From Lophius americanus (taxonomy: Eukaryota; Chordata; Actinopteri; Lophiiformes; Lophiidae), in NCBI GenBank assembly GCA_037951165.1, contig JBBDHG010000014.1, positions 7,022,001-7,086,000 of the forward strand: a stretch of 64,000 bases of DNA, in the 5' to 3' direction. Every line of letters starts with the position of its first letter. Positions within the stretch are counted from its first letter, which is position 1. A model generated the notes under the pieces. That model had not been told where the DNA came from and did not search any database. It saw only the letters and a list, made by a program, of their open reading frames with translations. A program made the translations under genes and the position numbers. Positions 11,986-25,600 of the stretch are shown here, in pieces.

Positions 11986-12825
11986 TTAAATTGATCTTTA
12001 AGAGGGGCAGACTATGGCAGAGTGAGCAGGGACCGCCTAGAGGTCAAAGTGCAAGATGCGGAAAGTGCAGTATAAATAAATACAATAGCATTAGTGATTT
12101 GTAGAGTAGCCTCACCAAATTCATTTAACACAACAGTGGGCTACTGTTGAACATACTGGAGAAATGTTATATATAAAATGTGCTTTTGCACAATTATAGT
12201 TAATTATGATTTACTAGAGTTTCAATAACTTTCTTTTCTAACTTTTCTATTGAATTGTGTCACCATATTCACAACAAATATTAGGGGTCTCCCAAAAGTT
12301 ATACAACAGCAACTAGTTTGGTCCTATTTCTCTAATTATGGTGAATTTTTATATGGAAGTAAAATTCAACAGCTCTAATTCACTGTAATGTCAACAAATC
12401 CACGACAGCAATTGAGTATTTTTTTACATGAACGAATAACAACTATACGTGATCACTTGAATCTGGAATTTTCTTTCATGGTTTTCAGTCTCCCTTTTTT
12501 TCGGTATATGCATAAAATTTGAACCTTATGAAACTTAATATTAATATAATTTTACAGAAATTAAACAAAATCTCATCCAAACAGCATTGAAAGCCGCTTT
12601 GGGCGTGTCCTCATCTCCAAAGTTATAGTTGATGTTGTCAAATTTGTAAGAACTGCTCAAAATACAAATATATTATTTCAAACTATTCCCAATGACTTCA
12701 CAATCTGTTCTGCAAGGTCTCTACCTAAATCTTTGAGAGATTTGTCTCAAGGAGCCAATTTCAAAGCTTTGCGGAATGTTGGGGAGTCCATCAAAGTTGT
12801 CATGGCCATCTGTATGAATGATAAA

Positions 12826-13590
12826 GCCACACATAGGCTCCTCTCCTGTGGAACCATCTTCCAATCTTTATTCGGGGGGCAGAGACCCTCTCTACATTTA
12901 AAAGTAGGCTTAAAACTTTCCTTTATGATAAAGTTTATAATTAAGGAAGGCACAAACTAGCTCTTAGATATGCTGCTATAGGTTTAGACTGCTAGGGGAT
13001 CTCCCATAATGCACTGAGCTTTTCTCTCTTCCTCTCTCACTGTCCCTCTTTATACATGCCTCTCACTTTAATGCATGTTAATGGATTAATGCATGTTAAT
13101 GGATTGTTACTAACTTGACTTCTTTCCTGGAGTCTTTGTGTTTTCTCGCCCTGTAAGGTCACAAGGTTGGTGACTCTATCTGCTGCTGTGGACCTGCTAG
13201 ATGTCCACTGATCACAAGATGCTCATGATGATGATTATTGTTGTTATCATTATTATTTTTATTGTATAGTATTTCCCCATAAGCTATCACTATATGTTAC
13301 ATTAATATTAATGTAATTATCAACCTGGGATCCTGGTGCTGCCGCGGCCCGACCATGGAGCGGTTGGAGAAAGTGGATTATAGCTGATATCTTTGCTGCT
13401 TTTCCCCCGTCTGTATCTCTCCTCACCTATGTCTCTCTCTCTTTCTCGCTCTCACTCTCTTTTTTTTAAAACCCGACTGGTCATGGCAGTAGGCCGTCCT
13501 ACTGCCATTAGGCCGTCCTACTGCAATTCACAAAGGCCCCATAGGCCGTTGTGAATTGGCGCTATATAAATAAAGATTGATTGACATATA
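12826..13590 (+). mobile_element. L2-type LINE, 5'-truncated 3' end
   Basis: It begins abruptly in the last codons of the reverse transcriptase ORF, encoding a LSTFKSRLKTFLYDK-like C-terminus. The 3' UTR follows with CCCATAATGCA, a pyrimidine-rich block and CCTGTAAGGTCACA. It ends in GAATTGGCGCTATATAAATAAAG and ATTG repeats. It matches the 3' end of the copy ending at 32.4 kb closely. Severe 5' truncation is the usual outcome of target-primed reverse transcription. Confidence 0.9.
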
Positions 13591-15360
13591 CTTTATATAA
13601 TTTTCATTGTAGCATAAAATCACAAATCTTTTACCTGGACAAAGACTCCACAGCTTGACACTGACCCAGTTGTCCTTTCCAAGTCTATATCCGCGCATCT
13701 TGTAGTATTGTCTACAGGAGAAAAGGATTTTTTTGGTAATTTTCGAATCATAATGCATATTGTATGGCTTTACTAAGTTTGCCAAAAAAAGAAGGAAAAA
13801 GAAGAACATATTTTATATTACACAAATCTGTAGCCAGCTGTTTTGCAGTCTCCTTCGTTTGGGCCTTGCAGCGGATCAACCTCAAAAACGTGGTTTGACC
13901 GGGCATGAAGTTGCTACTTGAAGTAAAAATCAATAAAGCATGCCATCTATTGAGATCACTCTACTTGCACGGGTTGTTTTCTGTCACTGCCACCCCCCCT
14001 ACTTTTCTATTATCTTTTCATCTTTTTGTTTAGCACAACATACTTACAGCAGAGAAAGATAATATGATAAATACTATTGTATTTCTTTATACTGCCCTCC
14101 TCCGTCTTGTTCTTTGTGGACGGTCCCTGCTCCATCTGCTGACAGCAAGCTCCTCATACAGATCAATATAATTAGTCCAGTGCTGAGGACGACCTCTTCT
14201 CAAGAAAATGGGGTTGTAGTTCTACCTTACCAGGATACGAAAGAAGTGTCTGTTGTGTCTTCCAGATGGCTAAATGCAGAGTTATTGATCGGGGAAATTT
14301 GAATCTTTCAATGTTTTTCTAACTTTACTGCAGTTCTGAGCTCTGGTCTATCTCCCGTCAAAATTGCCCACCTATTATTTTTACCAGCCCACCCTGGAAT
14401 ACCTGGCTAAAACCGTCCCTGCTCAGCACACAGATAACTGGGTCTTATGATTGATGCTATGCTATTTCCGGCCCACCTGTTATTTATTGTAAAACGATAA
14501 AGCAGTTCACTTTCTTTAAAGACCCCAATCGTTTGGAGGTAGTAGAGACTGTCTGTTGGTGAATCAGTGTCTGTCTGGCAGAACGGTGGGATTCAGCTGC
14601 CTTGCTATAAAAGAAAATTGAACAATACAATCATAATTTAGTCAAAGATTACAATTTGATATCTTAATTCCCACCCCCAGCCAATGACAGCAGGAAGTTT
14701 CAGGCTCCTAACACTTTAGCCTCACGAAGGACATTTTTGACATTTCTCTTGATTTATTATTACATTTTTTTTTTAGATTTTGACAGTGAGGATGTGATTG
14801 GCTTCCATTTTCAAATGCCGTATATTTTGTTGTAGAAATGTGTCATTTCAAGTACAGTTCCCTGACATGGTTGTGGTTTTAGTTGGTGTTTTATTTTGAA
14901 GGTTCCTGATTCTGGGATTTGTGTTACTGTTTGAAAAGTTCACTCCTCCTGTCACATCTCTTCTTTTACACTTTTGATCGTATATGTCCTGTTGATGATG
15001 CATTTTTTGTTACACCTTCCTTTCCCTTCATGCTGTGGATCTGTGTCATGTTTTTTGTTAAGATCTGGCGGTAAACCTCCCTCTCCCTCTTGTGTTTCTC
15101 CTCCCCTATGTGTGTAGTCTGTGTCTCCCAGTCTCTGTGTTACCAGGGCCTGTCTGACCTGTCACTCTCTCCTCACCTGACCCTGCTTACCATAACATCT
15201 TCACACCTGACGGGTTCCCTGCTGTATATAAACCCCGGCTCTTCACGTCATTCTTCGTCATATAATGATAAACAATATGTTTTGGAAAGTGGGAAATGGT
15301 TATGTGTATGTCTTGGTGCTGATGATGGGGCTGATATCCTATGTTAAGCAGTTACATTGG
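13591..15360. other. Gene-free stretch with repeat fragments
   Basis: No gene is supported. It holds the inverted partner repeat (14,180-14,300). About 14,940-15,260 holds a C/T-rich segment with CTGTATATAAACCCCGGCTC. That segment resembles the promoter-like end of a fish LTR or LINE 3' region, but no terminal repeat pair was found. Confidence 0.5.
14180..14305 (-). repeat. Dispersed repeat, inverted relative to the 11.9 kb copy
   Basis: The reverse complement (GATCAATAACTCTGC, then CACTTCTTTCGTATCCTGG and GAGGTCGTCCT) aligns with 11,853-11,985. Divergence is too high for a recent insertion. Confidence 0.65.
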
Positions 15361-15419
15361 ACAGATCAGTGACATGGGCAGAAAAAGAGGGTTTTACAAA
15401 GCGTCAGTTGCAAAGGGAA

Positions 15420-15960
15420 AGTATATGGGAAGAGAAAGCACCACAGCAGGACTTCAGGATTGATAAACAACCAATAGTAAGAGTTGAAACATTCAAATTT
15501 GTGGGAGTCTAGTTTGAGAGAGTGGTATGGAGGGTGCTTATAGAGAAGACAGTAGCCAGGTGTGAGATAATCCTGAACGTCCTGCTGTGTCTGGAAGACG
15601 CCGATCCGGGAACATTAATGATGGCTCATAAAGGTCAACAATTTATTTTTATGGTGTCCCGGTTCATATAGAAAAACAGAAGAAGAGGAGGCAGATGTGG
15701 ATCTGGAGATCTGGAGGTTTTGTATGGAAGGGAAGAATGTAAGCGCTCGATACAGCGAGGACTAGCCAAATTAGTTATGACTAAAGAATGGAGGGAGGGA
15801 AACGGTGGCAGGTTCTATTTTCAACCACAGCAAGAATAGGCAGAAAAAGTAGTACATTAATAACCAAGCTGAGACTAAGAGTCACGCTCTGATGGACTGT
15901 TCTAGCTGGCATGCAGAAAGAAACCTCATGCAGGCAGAGCTGTCTGCATCACTTATCACT
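15420..15960 (+). mobile_element. Degenerate LINE fragment (RT C-terminus)
   Basis: The plus-strand translation contains RVETFKFVGV, then ARCEIILNVLLCLEDADPGTL. This resembles the segment after the RT catalytic region in a fish LINE class (RVEEFKFLGVWF-type, followed by a KCEKGINVMRCL-type run). Later pieces, such as KEWREGNGGRFY, resemble the RNase H-like end of the same ORF. Stops and frame breaks are frequent, so this is an old relic. Confidence 0.55.
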
Positions 15961-17690
15961 CTTTAAAAATCAACACTCAGCATGTAAAATCAACAAACAA
16001 AACCAACAAAAGTTGTAATCAACATTCTCCATCGCACCTGGCCTTTCCCTGAGGATTTAACCCAGCCTATGGTGATCTAAAGGTGACTTGTGAAGAGCAG
16101 CAACACGTCTTTTTTGCGCCTAGTCTGGCACAAATCCCATAAAAAGAAGAACCATCCTTTTAAAAGATCGATCGTTTATCCAAATGGTATTTGAACTTTT
16201 GAACGCTTTATTTAGCTTCTTTATGTTTTGCAAAAATTATAGGATTCTGACTCACTCATACAACATTGGACAGATTAGTTTTGTTCTCATGAAGTCTTCT
16301 TTTTGTTCACAATACCTCTTTGTCTGTTTTGGGATGTTGTTTGCATTTGGGTCAGATGTTTTGAACTAAACCACAACATTCTTGCAACGTTTTTCAAAAC
16401 TCCAATGTGTAAACAAAATCCATCCTCTTCGTATATTAAGAACAAAAATGAACCAAATGAAAGCCATTCAAACTTTTTGATCAAATCGGCATCAGAAAAA
16501 AATAAATCATGTTTCATTTTAGGCTTTCATTCTGGATAGCTTCAAAATAGTTGTTTTTTAACTTTTTTTCTCTATCTGTAAGTGATATTTTCCATTCATA
16601 AACATACAAGATAAACACATAGTGTCCTAACTCTAAAATGAAATGAAAATGAAATTATATTTATCTATATTTGTTGTTTATATTTAAGGTTTATTGAAGG
16701 TAAAACCTTTCAAAAAAATTATTTGAAAGAGATTTAAAGAATTTCAAAAGCTTGAATTTGACATTCTTATTCGTTGGGGGTGTAATTTGTTGATGATTAA
16801 ATTACTTCAACTAGTAACCTAAATTCATTTATTCAAAGATAACGTATCAATTTAAGTTGCAACTACTTTGAATATTTATTTATTCATTATCTACCGCTTA
16901 TCCTGTTTAGGGTCACGGGGGGCTGGAGCCTCTCCCAGCTAACATCGGAGAGGCAGGTTACGCCCTGGACAAGTCGCCAGTTCATCGCAGGGCACCACAT
17001 GGAATTACAATAACAAAAAAAGAACCACTTAATAGACTCTGTGAAAAACATAACTGTGTAATTTTTCAGGATTTAAAGGGTAAATGGTAAAACAGAAAAA
17101 CTGATAGTTCTTAGCAGGACGGATGCTGGGTAAAGAACTTCAATGAAGGTTGAAATTGATTCTAATAATGTATGAGTTTAAAGAAGTGGACATTTATGTC
17201 CTCAAAGGAGATGTGGGTAAAACTTGATGAAGTGAGGCACGAGGGTAACTGGTTTTCAAAATGACAAGCCTATGAATAAGATGGTAAAACACAGAGACGA
17301 CTGCTGAGACCATGAAGAAGAGCTGATGATTACCGTCAGAAGGAGGCAGCAGAACTACAAAAAATGTAGAGAACTAATGTGGGAACTAAAAGAGGAAGCC
17401 AGGTGAAGAACACAGAAACCACTTTTATGTATTTTTGATGCGAGGCAGGAAATGTAAGATTGCAAAAACATCAGTACCGTCCAATAGTTTCAGATTCTTT
17501 TGTCACTTGTTGTTCCTTTTAGCACATGTAGACCAAAACAAAGTGCAGGAATTGAAGTACGGGTCTGAGCAGCTTCCATCATGCTGCAAAGCCCAAAACT
17601 ATGATGTGATGATTAGCATTCTTTTCACATTCATTTTTTATAGTCGCAAATGTCTTCAAACATCCTTATAGAGTCTGTACAAGTGAGACG
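15961..17690. other. Gene-free stretch with a common fish repeat
   Basis: No gene is supported. Around 16,400-16,640 lies one copy of a dispersed repeat shared with 39.1-39.4 kb. Around 16,885-17,005 is a fragment with the wording GGTCACGGGGGGCTGGAGCC, then TCGCCAGTTCATCGCAGGG, which recurs throughout fish genomes. The rest is unassigned. Confidence 0.55.
16905..17002 (+). repeat. Common fish interspersed repeat fragment
   Basis: The words TCACGGGGGGCTGGAGCC, CTCCCAGCTAACATC and GACAAGTCGCCAGTTCATCG belong to a highly abundant fish interspersed repeat. Related pieces occur at about 23,660-23,760 and 56,150-56,460. Confidence 0.7.
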
Positions 17691-17696
17691 ATTATT

Positions 17697-18290
17697 AAAG
17701 GTGCAGTGCGCAAAATTTAGTAGCATATAGTGGTGAAGTTTCAGATTGCTACCCATATACAGTAACACCTTTCCTCAGCACTCCTTATCCCAGAATCCGC
17801 CTTTGTACTGCATCATCCTTACCTTTAACACAAGAAAGCAGGCTGTGCTGTGCAGCACTGCTGCTGTGACACATGGCCCTCCTGGATTCCGGTGCTCAGT
17901 GAGGGAGGCAGCGTGGGATAAGGGGTCTGGATGCCCGTCTGCTATTGCTTGGAGGATTTGGGTTGGGCTGGTTGTACCTGGGTCACTGTGGTGATGTAGG
18001 CTCTGCAGCCTGGGTGTTCTTGCGGCCTTGGGGACTGACTGGACTATTTGGCTTCTGTTGGACACTGAAGGGGTCTCTGTGCACTGGTGGGGATCTTGCT
18101 CGATCCTGGCCCGACACACCAGCATCTACTACGATCCGATCTACAGGGTTGATTGGGGCCATCAGTGGCTGTTGAGCCAGTTTCTGAGGTCAGCATCACC
18201 TTTCTGTGTTCTTTTCTCTGGTCTCTTTAGGCCCTGGGCCGGCTGGGACACCTGGAGCAGAAATGTCTACACTGTTTGATAATGTACCTG
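17697..18290 (+). repeat. MITE end followed by a GC-rich repeat block
   Basis: 17,697-17,757 starts TTAAAGGTGCAGTGCGCAAA, the terminal sequence also seen on the element at 37.4 kb. From about 17,770 to 18,290 the base composition changes sharply to GC-rich, and several frames on both strands become open. The translations show no family I recognise, and there are no convincing splice sites. I infer a repeat-derived block rather than a gene. Confidence 0.45.
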
Positions 18291-19380
18291 CCTGTGTCAC
18301 ACCCTGTTTGATGGGAAATAGGTATTAGTTCCAAATAAAGAATAATAGGCTAGTATTTTAATGAGGGCTTTTGTAGGTCACATACACACACGCACAATCA
18401 CAGAAATAATATATATCTGCTGCAAGATCAAACTGCACGCATTTTAAGAAATATTCTTACCAAATTGTGGCACAAAACCACAAGTTTTTGCACAAACAGA
18501 TGGAAGAAAAAAGACAAAAAAAGAAAGAAAAATCAACTTAGTGTGGATGATTGCCATCACAGGAAACAAAAAGACCAGACTCCTGATGATGTAGATAGGT
18601 AAAATGTGAGGTCAACGCAGTCCGGCACAAGGATTCAATTCGGATGGTGACAGATGTCCATAGAGTTCAGGAGTTCTTACTCCTCCGGGGAGCACAGACG
18701 TCTCAGAAAGCGCTCCGTCCACTGCCAAGGGTTTAGGCAAGGTCTGGGTGCGGGGGTGTGCTGGAAACCTGAGCCCTAGCTTTTCCAAGACGATCTACAG
18801 CATCCTGGAGATATCCATCTTAGTAGTAAAAAAATAAAAATCCCTGCATTCCAAAGCGGCACCAAAGCAATGTAAGTATTAATTGCGAGGTATCAAAGTG
18901 AAAGTAGTATTTGTGAATTAAAATGATATTTCTAGGTGTTAAAAAATGTGTAATCAGAAAAATAACTAATAACTAGAGTGGTCAGACAAATGTAATGGGA
19001 TAAAACTCTGAAGTAGTGTGAAATGGGAAAAAAAATATCTCAAACGTGTGTTTATTATCAGTGGCGAATGAATTATTCAGATCCTTTACTCCTGTAAAAG
19101 TACTAATAAAACACTGTAAAACTACTCCACTAGACTGGGTAAAATGCCTGATTTCCAACCTTAGTAAGTACGGCAAAATCTATCAATGTAAAAATACTCA
19201 TTGCAGAGTCAAATCCATCTGTGTTCCAAAACATAGATTCAGGGAAGTAACTAGTAACTACAGCTGTCAGACAAATATAGTGAAGTTGAACGTTTAATAT
19301 TTCCCTCTGAGATGTGCGTTACTTGAGTAATTGTACTTAGTTACTGTTCTTCAGCGCCTCTGATTTGATGATTTGATGAG
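18291..19380. other. Upstream flank of bax, no gene seen
   Basis: It contains an A-rich stretch and a segment at about 18,655-18,800 that shares wording with 35,395-35,530 (AAGCGCTC..GTCCAC, GGCAAGGTC). No exon is supported. Confidence 0.5.
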
Positions 19381-19384
19381 TATT

Positions 19385-19570
19385 ATATTTGTCCACGCCA
19401 GCAGGCGGCGCCTTCGCCGGTTCACGGGCACTTCCTTGTTCAAGGAAGGAAGGAGAAAAGTTTCATGGAGTGGAGACGACCGGTCCATTGACTTATTCCT
19501 GCCGATCGGAAGCTCGACGCTGGGAAGTGGTCCTCACTAATCGCTGAGAAGGGACACAAGGTGTGAATCT
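19385..19570 (+). promoter_or_regulatory. Probable bax promoter / 5' UTR region
   Basis: This is a short GC-richer, CpG-bearing island (GGCGGCGCCTTCGCCGG near 19,405) directly before the bax ATG, in otherwise AT-rich DNA. No TATA box was seen at a fitting distance, which is consistent with a CpG-type promoter. The transcription start cannot be placed from sequence alone. Confidence 0.45.
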
Positions 19571-19637
19571 ATGGCTGACAGCCGAAGAAACGGGGAAGGA
19601 GAGCAGGAGCCTCGAGGCGCAGCAGGAGGAGGTGAAG
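19571..19637 (+). CDS. bax: bax coding exon 1
   Basis: It encodes the start Met and 21 further residues rich in Gly, Glu and Arg. It ends in phase 1 at AG|GTATGT. The ATG context has a G at +4 but a weak -3 base. This exon is the least conserved part of BAX, so its call rests on frame and the splice match to exon 2. Confidence 0.8.
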
Positions 19638-22600
19638 GTATGTGGAGACGCGGAAAGTTTTACGTACCTGAGCGGCCTTTAGCAGTACAACTGTGAAATT
19701 TGATTGAATAAAGGTTCTGGTTGGAGGAGGGGCAACACATTCAGGAGGTACTGGTGTTTTGTTGAAGTGTTTGCCGAGGGCACTTTCCCAGTAGCAATGC
19801 GTTCTTTTCATGTCCCGCCCGGGTCTCCAGAAAGACGAGTCTAAGCACGTCATTACACATATATCTGGCCATAAGCAGCCACCAAAAACTCAACTAAAGT
19901 CTACCTGTGGAGTTGTCTACCTGTGGAGTTGGGCGGTACGTGCATGCGGGGGAACGTCGATACTCCTTTTTGAATCGATGACGTCATTTCACAGATGCTT
20001 CGATCTAGGTAATAGTGGACGCAGTGTATTTATGTGTTGCTCGTTAAAAGTATGGCGCGCGAGAAGTCAGAATAGATATTGTCTATATGTCTAGTCCAGA
20101 AATAATCCAGGCTCAGGTGCTGAGCTCAATCTAATTGTTTGTAACCCGAACATTACAGAGAAGTTAAGTGCGCTCTATCGGGTGACGTCACATGGGCGAC
20201 TGAACAACAAGGTAATATAAATAGCTGATGTGAAGGAACTGAGAAAAAAAACATTTCTTCTGCATTTTCAAAGGAGAGTTAAATCTGTTTAAAAAGGTCC
20301 TTCTATAAACGCACCAAAGCCATCCAGGTTTTGTCACTGATTATTAGTTAACATTATATACGTGACATTAATGTAATATTTGTAAATGCCTTTTGTGTCT
20401 TTCTATGTTCTGGATTTTTTTCACGAGTTGTACTTTAGCGTGTTTCTTCTTCTAATAATAATAATATAGTTCTTTGTGTCACTGTTAACTGCTGTACGTT
20501 GATATGTTTTTACAATAAAGAAATTGCATACACAGGCTCTATCTATTTTTAGCTTAAAGTCCAGTTTGTAAAATTCCGTGCTATCTTTATGAATAAATGG
20601 AATGTTAGATCAAAGAATAAATTCAGTGGAGCAGGTCCTCCTCTTTGTTTCTACAGTATACGAGAACGGACAAACTTGAGGATCATACATATTGTTTGGC
20701 GCAAGGAAAAGCAATGGAACGTGAAACCTCGACATCAAACTAAACACTTGAAACTGTTCAGAGTTAAATGGTGGGGGTGGTGCTGTCCGCCCAGTGGATA
20801 CAAAGCCCGATGAGTGGAATTCCGTGCCCGATTTCATCAGTTAATCTGTCTTCACCAGTTAATCTTTCAAATGTTTCACGAGTTGGGTCTTCACACTTGA
20901 TGAATTGACAGCCTACTGAATGACATCTGTTTGACACTTGAAGGGCCGGCCTACATTCTTTGATCAGCTGACGTCTAAAATAATTCTCAATCAGGAACTT
21001 GGCTGCAAGATGCCACACTCTGCACCTTTAATGATCTGCATTCCATGATTTTTTTCTTTATTCTTTAAATAGACTTTATATAAGCCAATAGAATTCTAAA
21101 CAAAACAAACTAAATTGTCTAGAACTGCTCTTTCTGGAAAACACTTTGAGACAACTGTTGTTGTGAATTGGCGCTATATAAATAAGGATTGATTGATTGA
21201 TAGAAGTGTAGGGCATCATGAAGGCTTGGGCTTGCTCTGGATCGCCAAGGAATGGAGGATATGTCATACACTGATTTATTTCCTGTACATCATTTGCAGA
21301 GATTCAGGTTTTATGGGAATCTTATATAATTCTTTATATGAACGGACTGTGACAGATGGGATCCTCTGGTTTTAATATGAGTTTATCAGTGCCATTGATT
21401 TAAATAATTGTAAGTTTCATACAGTCTTCTCATTTCACCAGATGTCATAGATGATCTCATCCTGGAACAAGGAGCAGTGGTTCTCAGAGGGTAAGTCTCA
21501 CCATTACAGTTTGAAATATCATTTTAACAATGAGATTCCTCTCAAGATATTCTTTGGTCTGACTGATGGTCAACTTGAAGCACCTGGACTGTTTCACTTC
21601 ATGAATCTTGACTATCTCAGAAATATACTTGAAGAATCTCAAAACATTGTTCCTGCAAATTGGGTAAAATGTCTGTCTTGAAAATTTAGTTCACAGCATT
21701 GGGCCTTAGAGCCATTCCACTCAACAGTGGAGTGGCTCACCCATTAAGCCTTTGCTGCGCGTTACTGGGTATTTTTTTAAAAACATTTTCAACGTGAGGC
21801 TGTTTATGACACATATGGTGTGCATCTTTTCACCATCATCTTTACACTATGATCTGCAAGAGCTCTTCATTTTCTGGACATGTTCTAGGTATGTGATTGA
21901 ACGCATAAGAACAGAGGAGCCCACCCGACAAGTCTCCTCAGAGGACCTTGGAGGAAGACCACATGAACAACACGAGCCGCATATGAAAGAAGTGGTGGCG
22001 CAACTAGTCAAGATAGCAGATGATCTGAACAGGAACGCTGAGCTTCTACGGTAAGACGTACATCCTGCACCAATGCTGATCCAGTGGTTATTGGCTATTT
22101 GATCTGCAATCGAACCATCATTCAGAATCTACAGCAACTCCACATCAGCACTGTCAACTTTTTTTGGCACTTGTTGCTACGGATATCATGGTTAAGTGTA
22201 AAATCAGCAAAGGGAGGCTATTGGCAATCCCAGCCGAGATTGGGCAAGAGGTAAATGGGTTAATTGGAGTACATCAGAGATTGAAACATCGGGTCTCCTG
22301 TTCACCATCTTGCAGGGAGAGAGATCCAGTGAGTATTTAGTGAGTATCCACGTGAGGAACCAATGTGTATCCAGGTGAGGAAGGGTGATCAAGTGTATCT
22401 GGATGATGAAGAGTGATCCAGGTGAGCAGGAGTCAAGAGAGATGGAGAATAAAGTTAGTCACTATTTAAAATTAAATGAATCGCTGGCTTCTTGGATTGG
22501 ACTTTATCAAGATCTATGATCTAGCGACCTGCTGGAGTTGGAGGCAGGTATAAGCAGCAGACGTGATTAGAGATGGGTTGCAGCTTGTTGTAAACACCTG

Positions 22601-25600
22601 CACACCGGATTTCTCCTGCAATCAGAGAGGGAGCAAGACAGGAAACCTCCCCCTTTACCTTTACCTGAGAGGTTACAGAGGATTTGACAGTGTTTGTGTA
22701 CATTGGGTAAGGTAGACTATCTCAATAGTCAAAAAAAAAACAAGGTCCACAAATGTTCTTCTGCATCTTTTGCTTTAAATTTTTAACAACCTAACTAATA
22801 CAAATTTTTATTCTTGACAGTTTGTACTTTTTCAAGGTTGAAATACACTTTTTATTTTAATATATTTATACATCTCTCCAATATGCTTTTGAATCAGCTA
22901 TGATTGCTCCAAAGAACGACTGGTCGATCTCCATCCATTGGTCGGCAACCCCTGCTACACACTATACAACAAATAAAACTTATGGTTGTGTTTAATTTAC
23001 TGTGATCTACTGATGATCTCCAGATCTTATTCTGCAGAGGGTCCCATAAAAGTTTGATGAAGCACATCCCCACATGTCACTTCTCATCGGGATCCCTGAT
23101 AAAAGTCTTCAAAGACTTCAGTATGTTCAAAACAGTGCTGCAAGGATCCTGATGAGAGTTCGTAAACACGAACACATCACCCCAGTTCTTCATTCCCTTC
23201 ATTGACTTCCCATCTCCACCAGGATTGATTATAAGATCTCTCTCCTCACTCACCAGTGCATCCATGTTAACGCACCCCCCTACCTGAAAGAACTACTCAC
23301 CCCACTGACCTCAACACGATCCCGCCGTTCTAGCCACTCATACCGCCTCCTCCTTCCCCGGACTAAGCTCAGCACCATGGGTGATCGGGCCTTCTGTTCT
23401 GCTGCCCCTCGTCTGTGGAATGCCCTCCCTGACCATCTCAGGGCTCCACAGACGACTGACACATTTAAAAAAGGACTTAAAACTTTCCTTTTTAGCAGAA
23501 CCTATAACTTTAATTAACATTGCTGCTTTTTGGTCAGGCTTTTATATAGTTATTATTTTATTTTTTATTGATGCTTTTATCTGCTTTTGCTTTGTAGGAC
23601 TTTGAGATTTGATCCAAATGTAAAGTGCATTACAAATGAAATGTATAATTATTATTATTATGTCCTGATCAGGGTTGGGCAAAGGGCTGGAGTCTATCCA
23701 AGCGGAACAAGTCGCCTACACATGGAGACAAACAACCATTCACACCACCATGCAATACATCGTGTGTTTCATCACATAACAGACGTGTCAACCTCAAATC
23801 ATTTGAATCTGTCCGTTTCTACCAATCAGACTCATCAACCAGGTTCCAGGAAACTGTGCTCATGACATCTTCATGAAGGTTGTCAGGAGCATCTTTGCTG
23901 ATGGCATCAACTGGGGTCGAGTGGTGGCTCTCTTCCATCTGGCTTACAAACTGATATACAAGGTAACTCCCCCAAACAAGTAAAGTCCATTTACCAAAGG
24001 ACCTACAGGGTGGTCCCACAGCTTTCAACGCACACTCACAATTGCTCTGCTTACTGATTTATATTATATAAATACTGATGGCAGCACCCAGTAGCTTATC
24101 AATACTTTAGCAGTGGCAGGTTCACTTTAGCAGTGGCAGATAGATATAGATAGATATAATGAAATAAATATAGAAATATAATGAAATAAATATACAGAAG
24201 TAGACGGGCAGACAGAAAGGAATAATACAATGCAAATAATTACTCACGTCATTCTGACTGAAGATTTCACGTTGAGTGTTTCCATTAGTTGTGATCTGGT
24301 CTTTACGTGCACCGATGCATTTAATCAGAACAAATATGTGGCATGCACAAAAGCAACAAATATATAACGTTTTATCAGAATTGGGTGTCTATCGTGTCAT
24401 AAGGCCAGTTGTTGTGGTTGAGGGTTTAAGCAGGCCTACTCCTACTGAAGGCAATCAAAGGGACCTTTGACGAGCAGTCAACATACCAAAAAACCACTTC
24501 ACCTCCTCTGAGTGGTTCTTGTCTGCCTAACGTTACCTAACATTAAGTTAGTCAGCAAGATGGTTCTGTGTTGAAAACTTAGCAGAACTTGCTAATAGCT
24601 ATCATCATCTGAAGTCCTGAAAACTTTCCCCCCCATAGTCAGACACCTTCACCACTGGTCACCTTCATGACAGGAGATCTTCACCAGTGGTCTCCCTACA
24701 GCTTCATAGACCCTTACCACTGGTCTCCCTCCATGGTCAGAGACCCTCACCACTGTTCTCCCTCCATGGTCAGAGACCCTCACCACTGGCCTTCTTACGT
24801 GTTCAGAGACCTTCACCATTGGCCATCTTCCACATTCATAGACCTTCACCACTGGCCTTCTTCCACGTTCATAAACCTTCACCACTGGCCTTCTTCCACG
24901 TTCATAAACCTTCACCACTGGCCTTCTTCCACATTCATAGACCTTCACCACTGGCCTTCTTCCACGTTCATAAACCTTCACCACTGGCCTTTTTCCACAT
25001 TCATAGACCTTCACCACTGGCCTTTTTCCACATTCATAGACCTTCACCACTGGCCTTTTTCCACGTTCATAGACCTTCACCACTGGCCTTCTTCCATGGT
25101 CATAGACCTTCACCTGTGGTGAATGTTGTTGTGGGATTTATCCATAACCTTATCAACGTATTAAAAGGTCTCCAGTAGTTTTCACTTTTTCTTGGACTGA
25201 TTGTAGAGTTCCTAATGTCTTTCTTTCCCACCATATTGGTTGATTTGTGAGAGTTTTTATTGAAAACCAAGCTGTCTGCTGTGGTCCAGTTTTATTTGAA
25301 TCCTGCATATAAGTCACCACCCAAGGCATTCACAGAAAGAAAGCAGCCAAAAAATAATCATTGTTCATCACCATTGTTCACCTAATACAATTTCGTTTTT
25401 CATTAGTTTATGAAAAAGTGTGCGGTACCCCACTGCAACCAAATGTATTATTATTATTATTAAATGAAATGTCAATCAGTTTAGGGTTTTAGTTCTGAAT
25501 GTGGTGTTTATATGGAGCATTTCCACTCTGATTGGACTTTAAAAATGATTCTCATTGGGATATTGGGGTCCAAGTAAATTCAGCTCTATCCAATTTAATC

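Noticed and set aside
24649..25178. Three overlapping open frames of 151-163 codons encoding 11-residue repeats
   Set aside because: They arise from a 33-bp tandem repeat inside a bax intron. Several frames on both strands are open at once, with no splice or start context.
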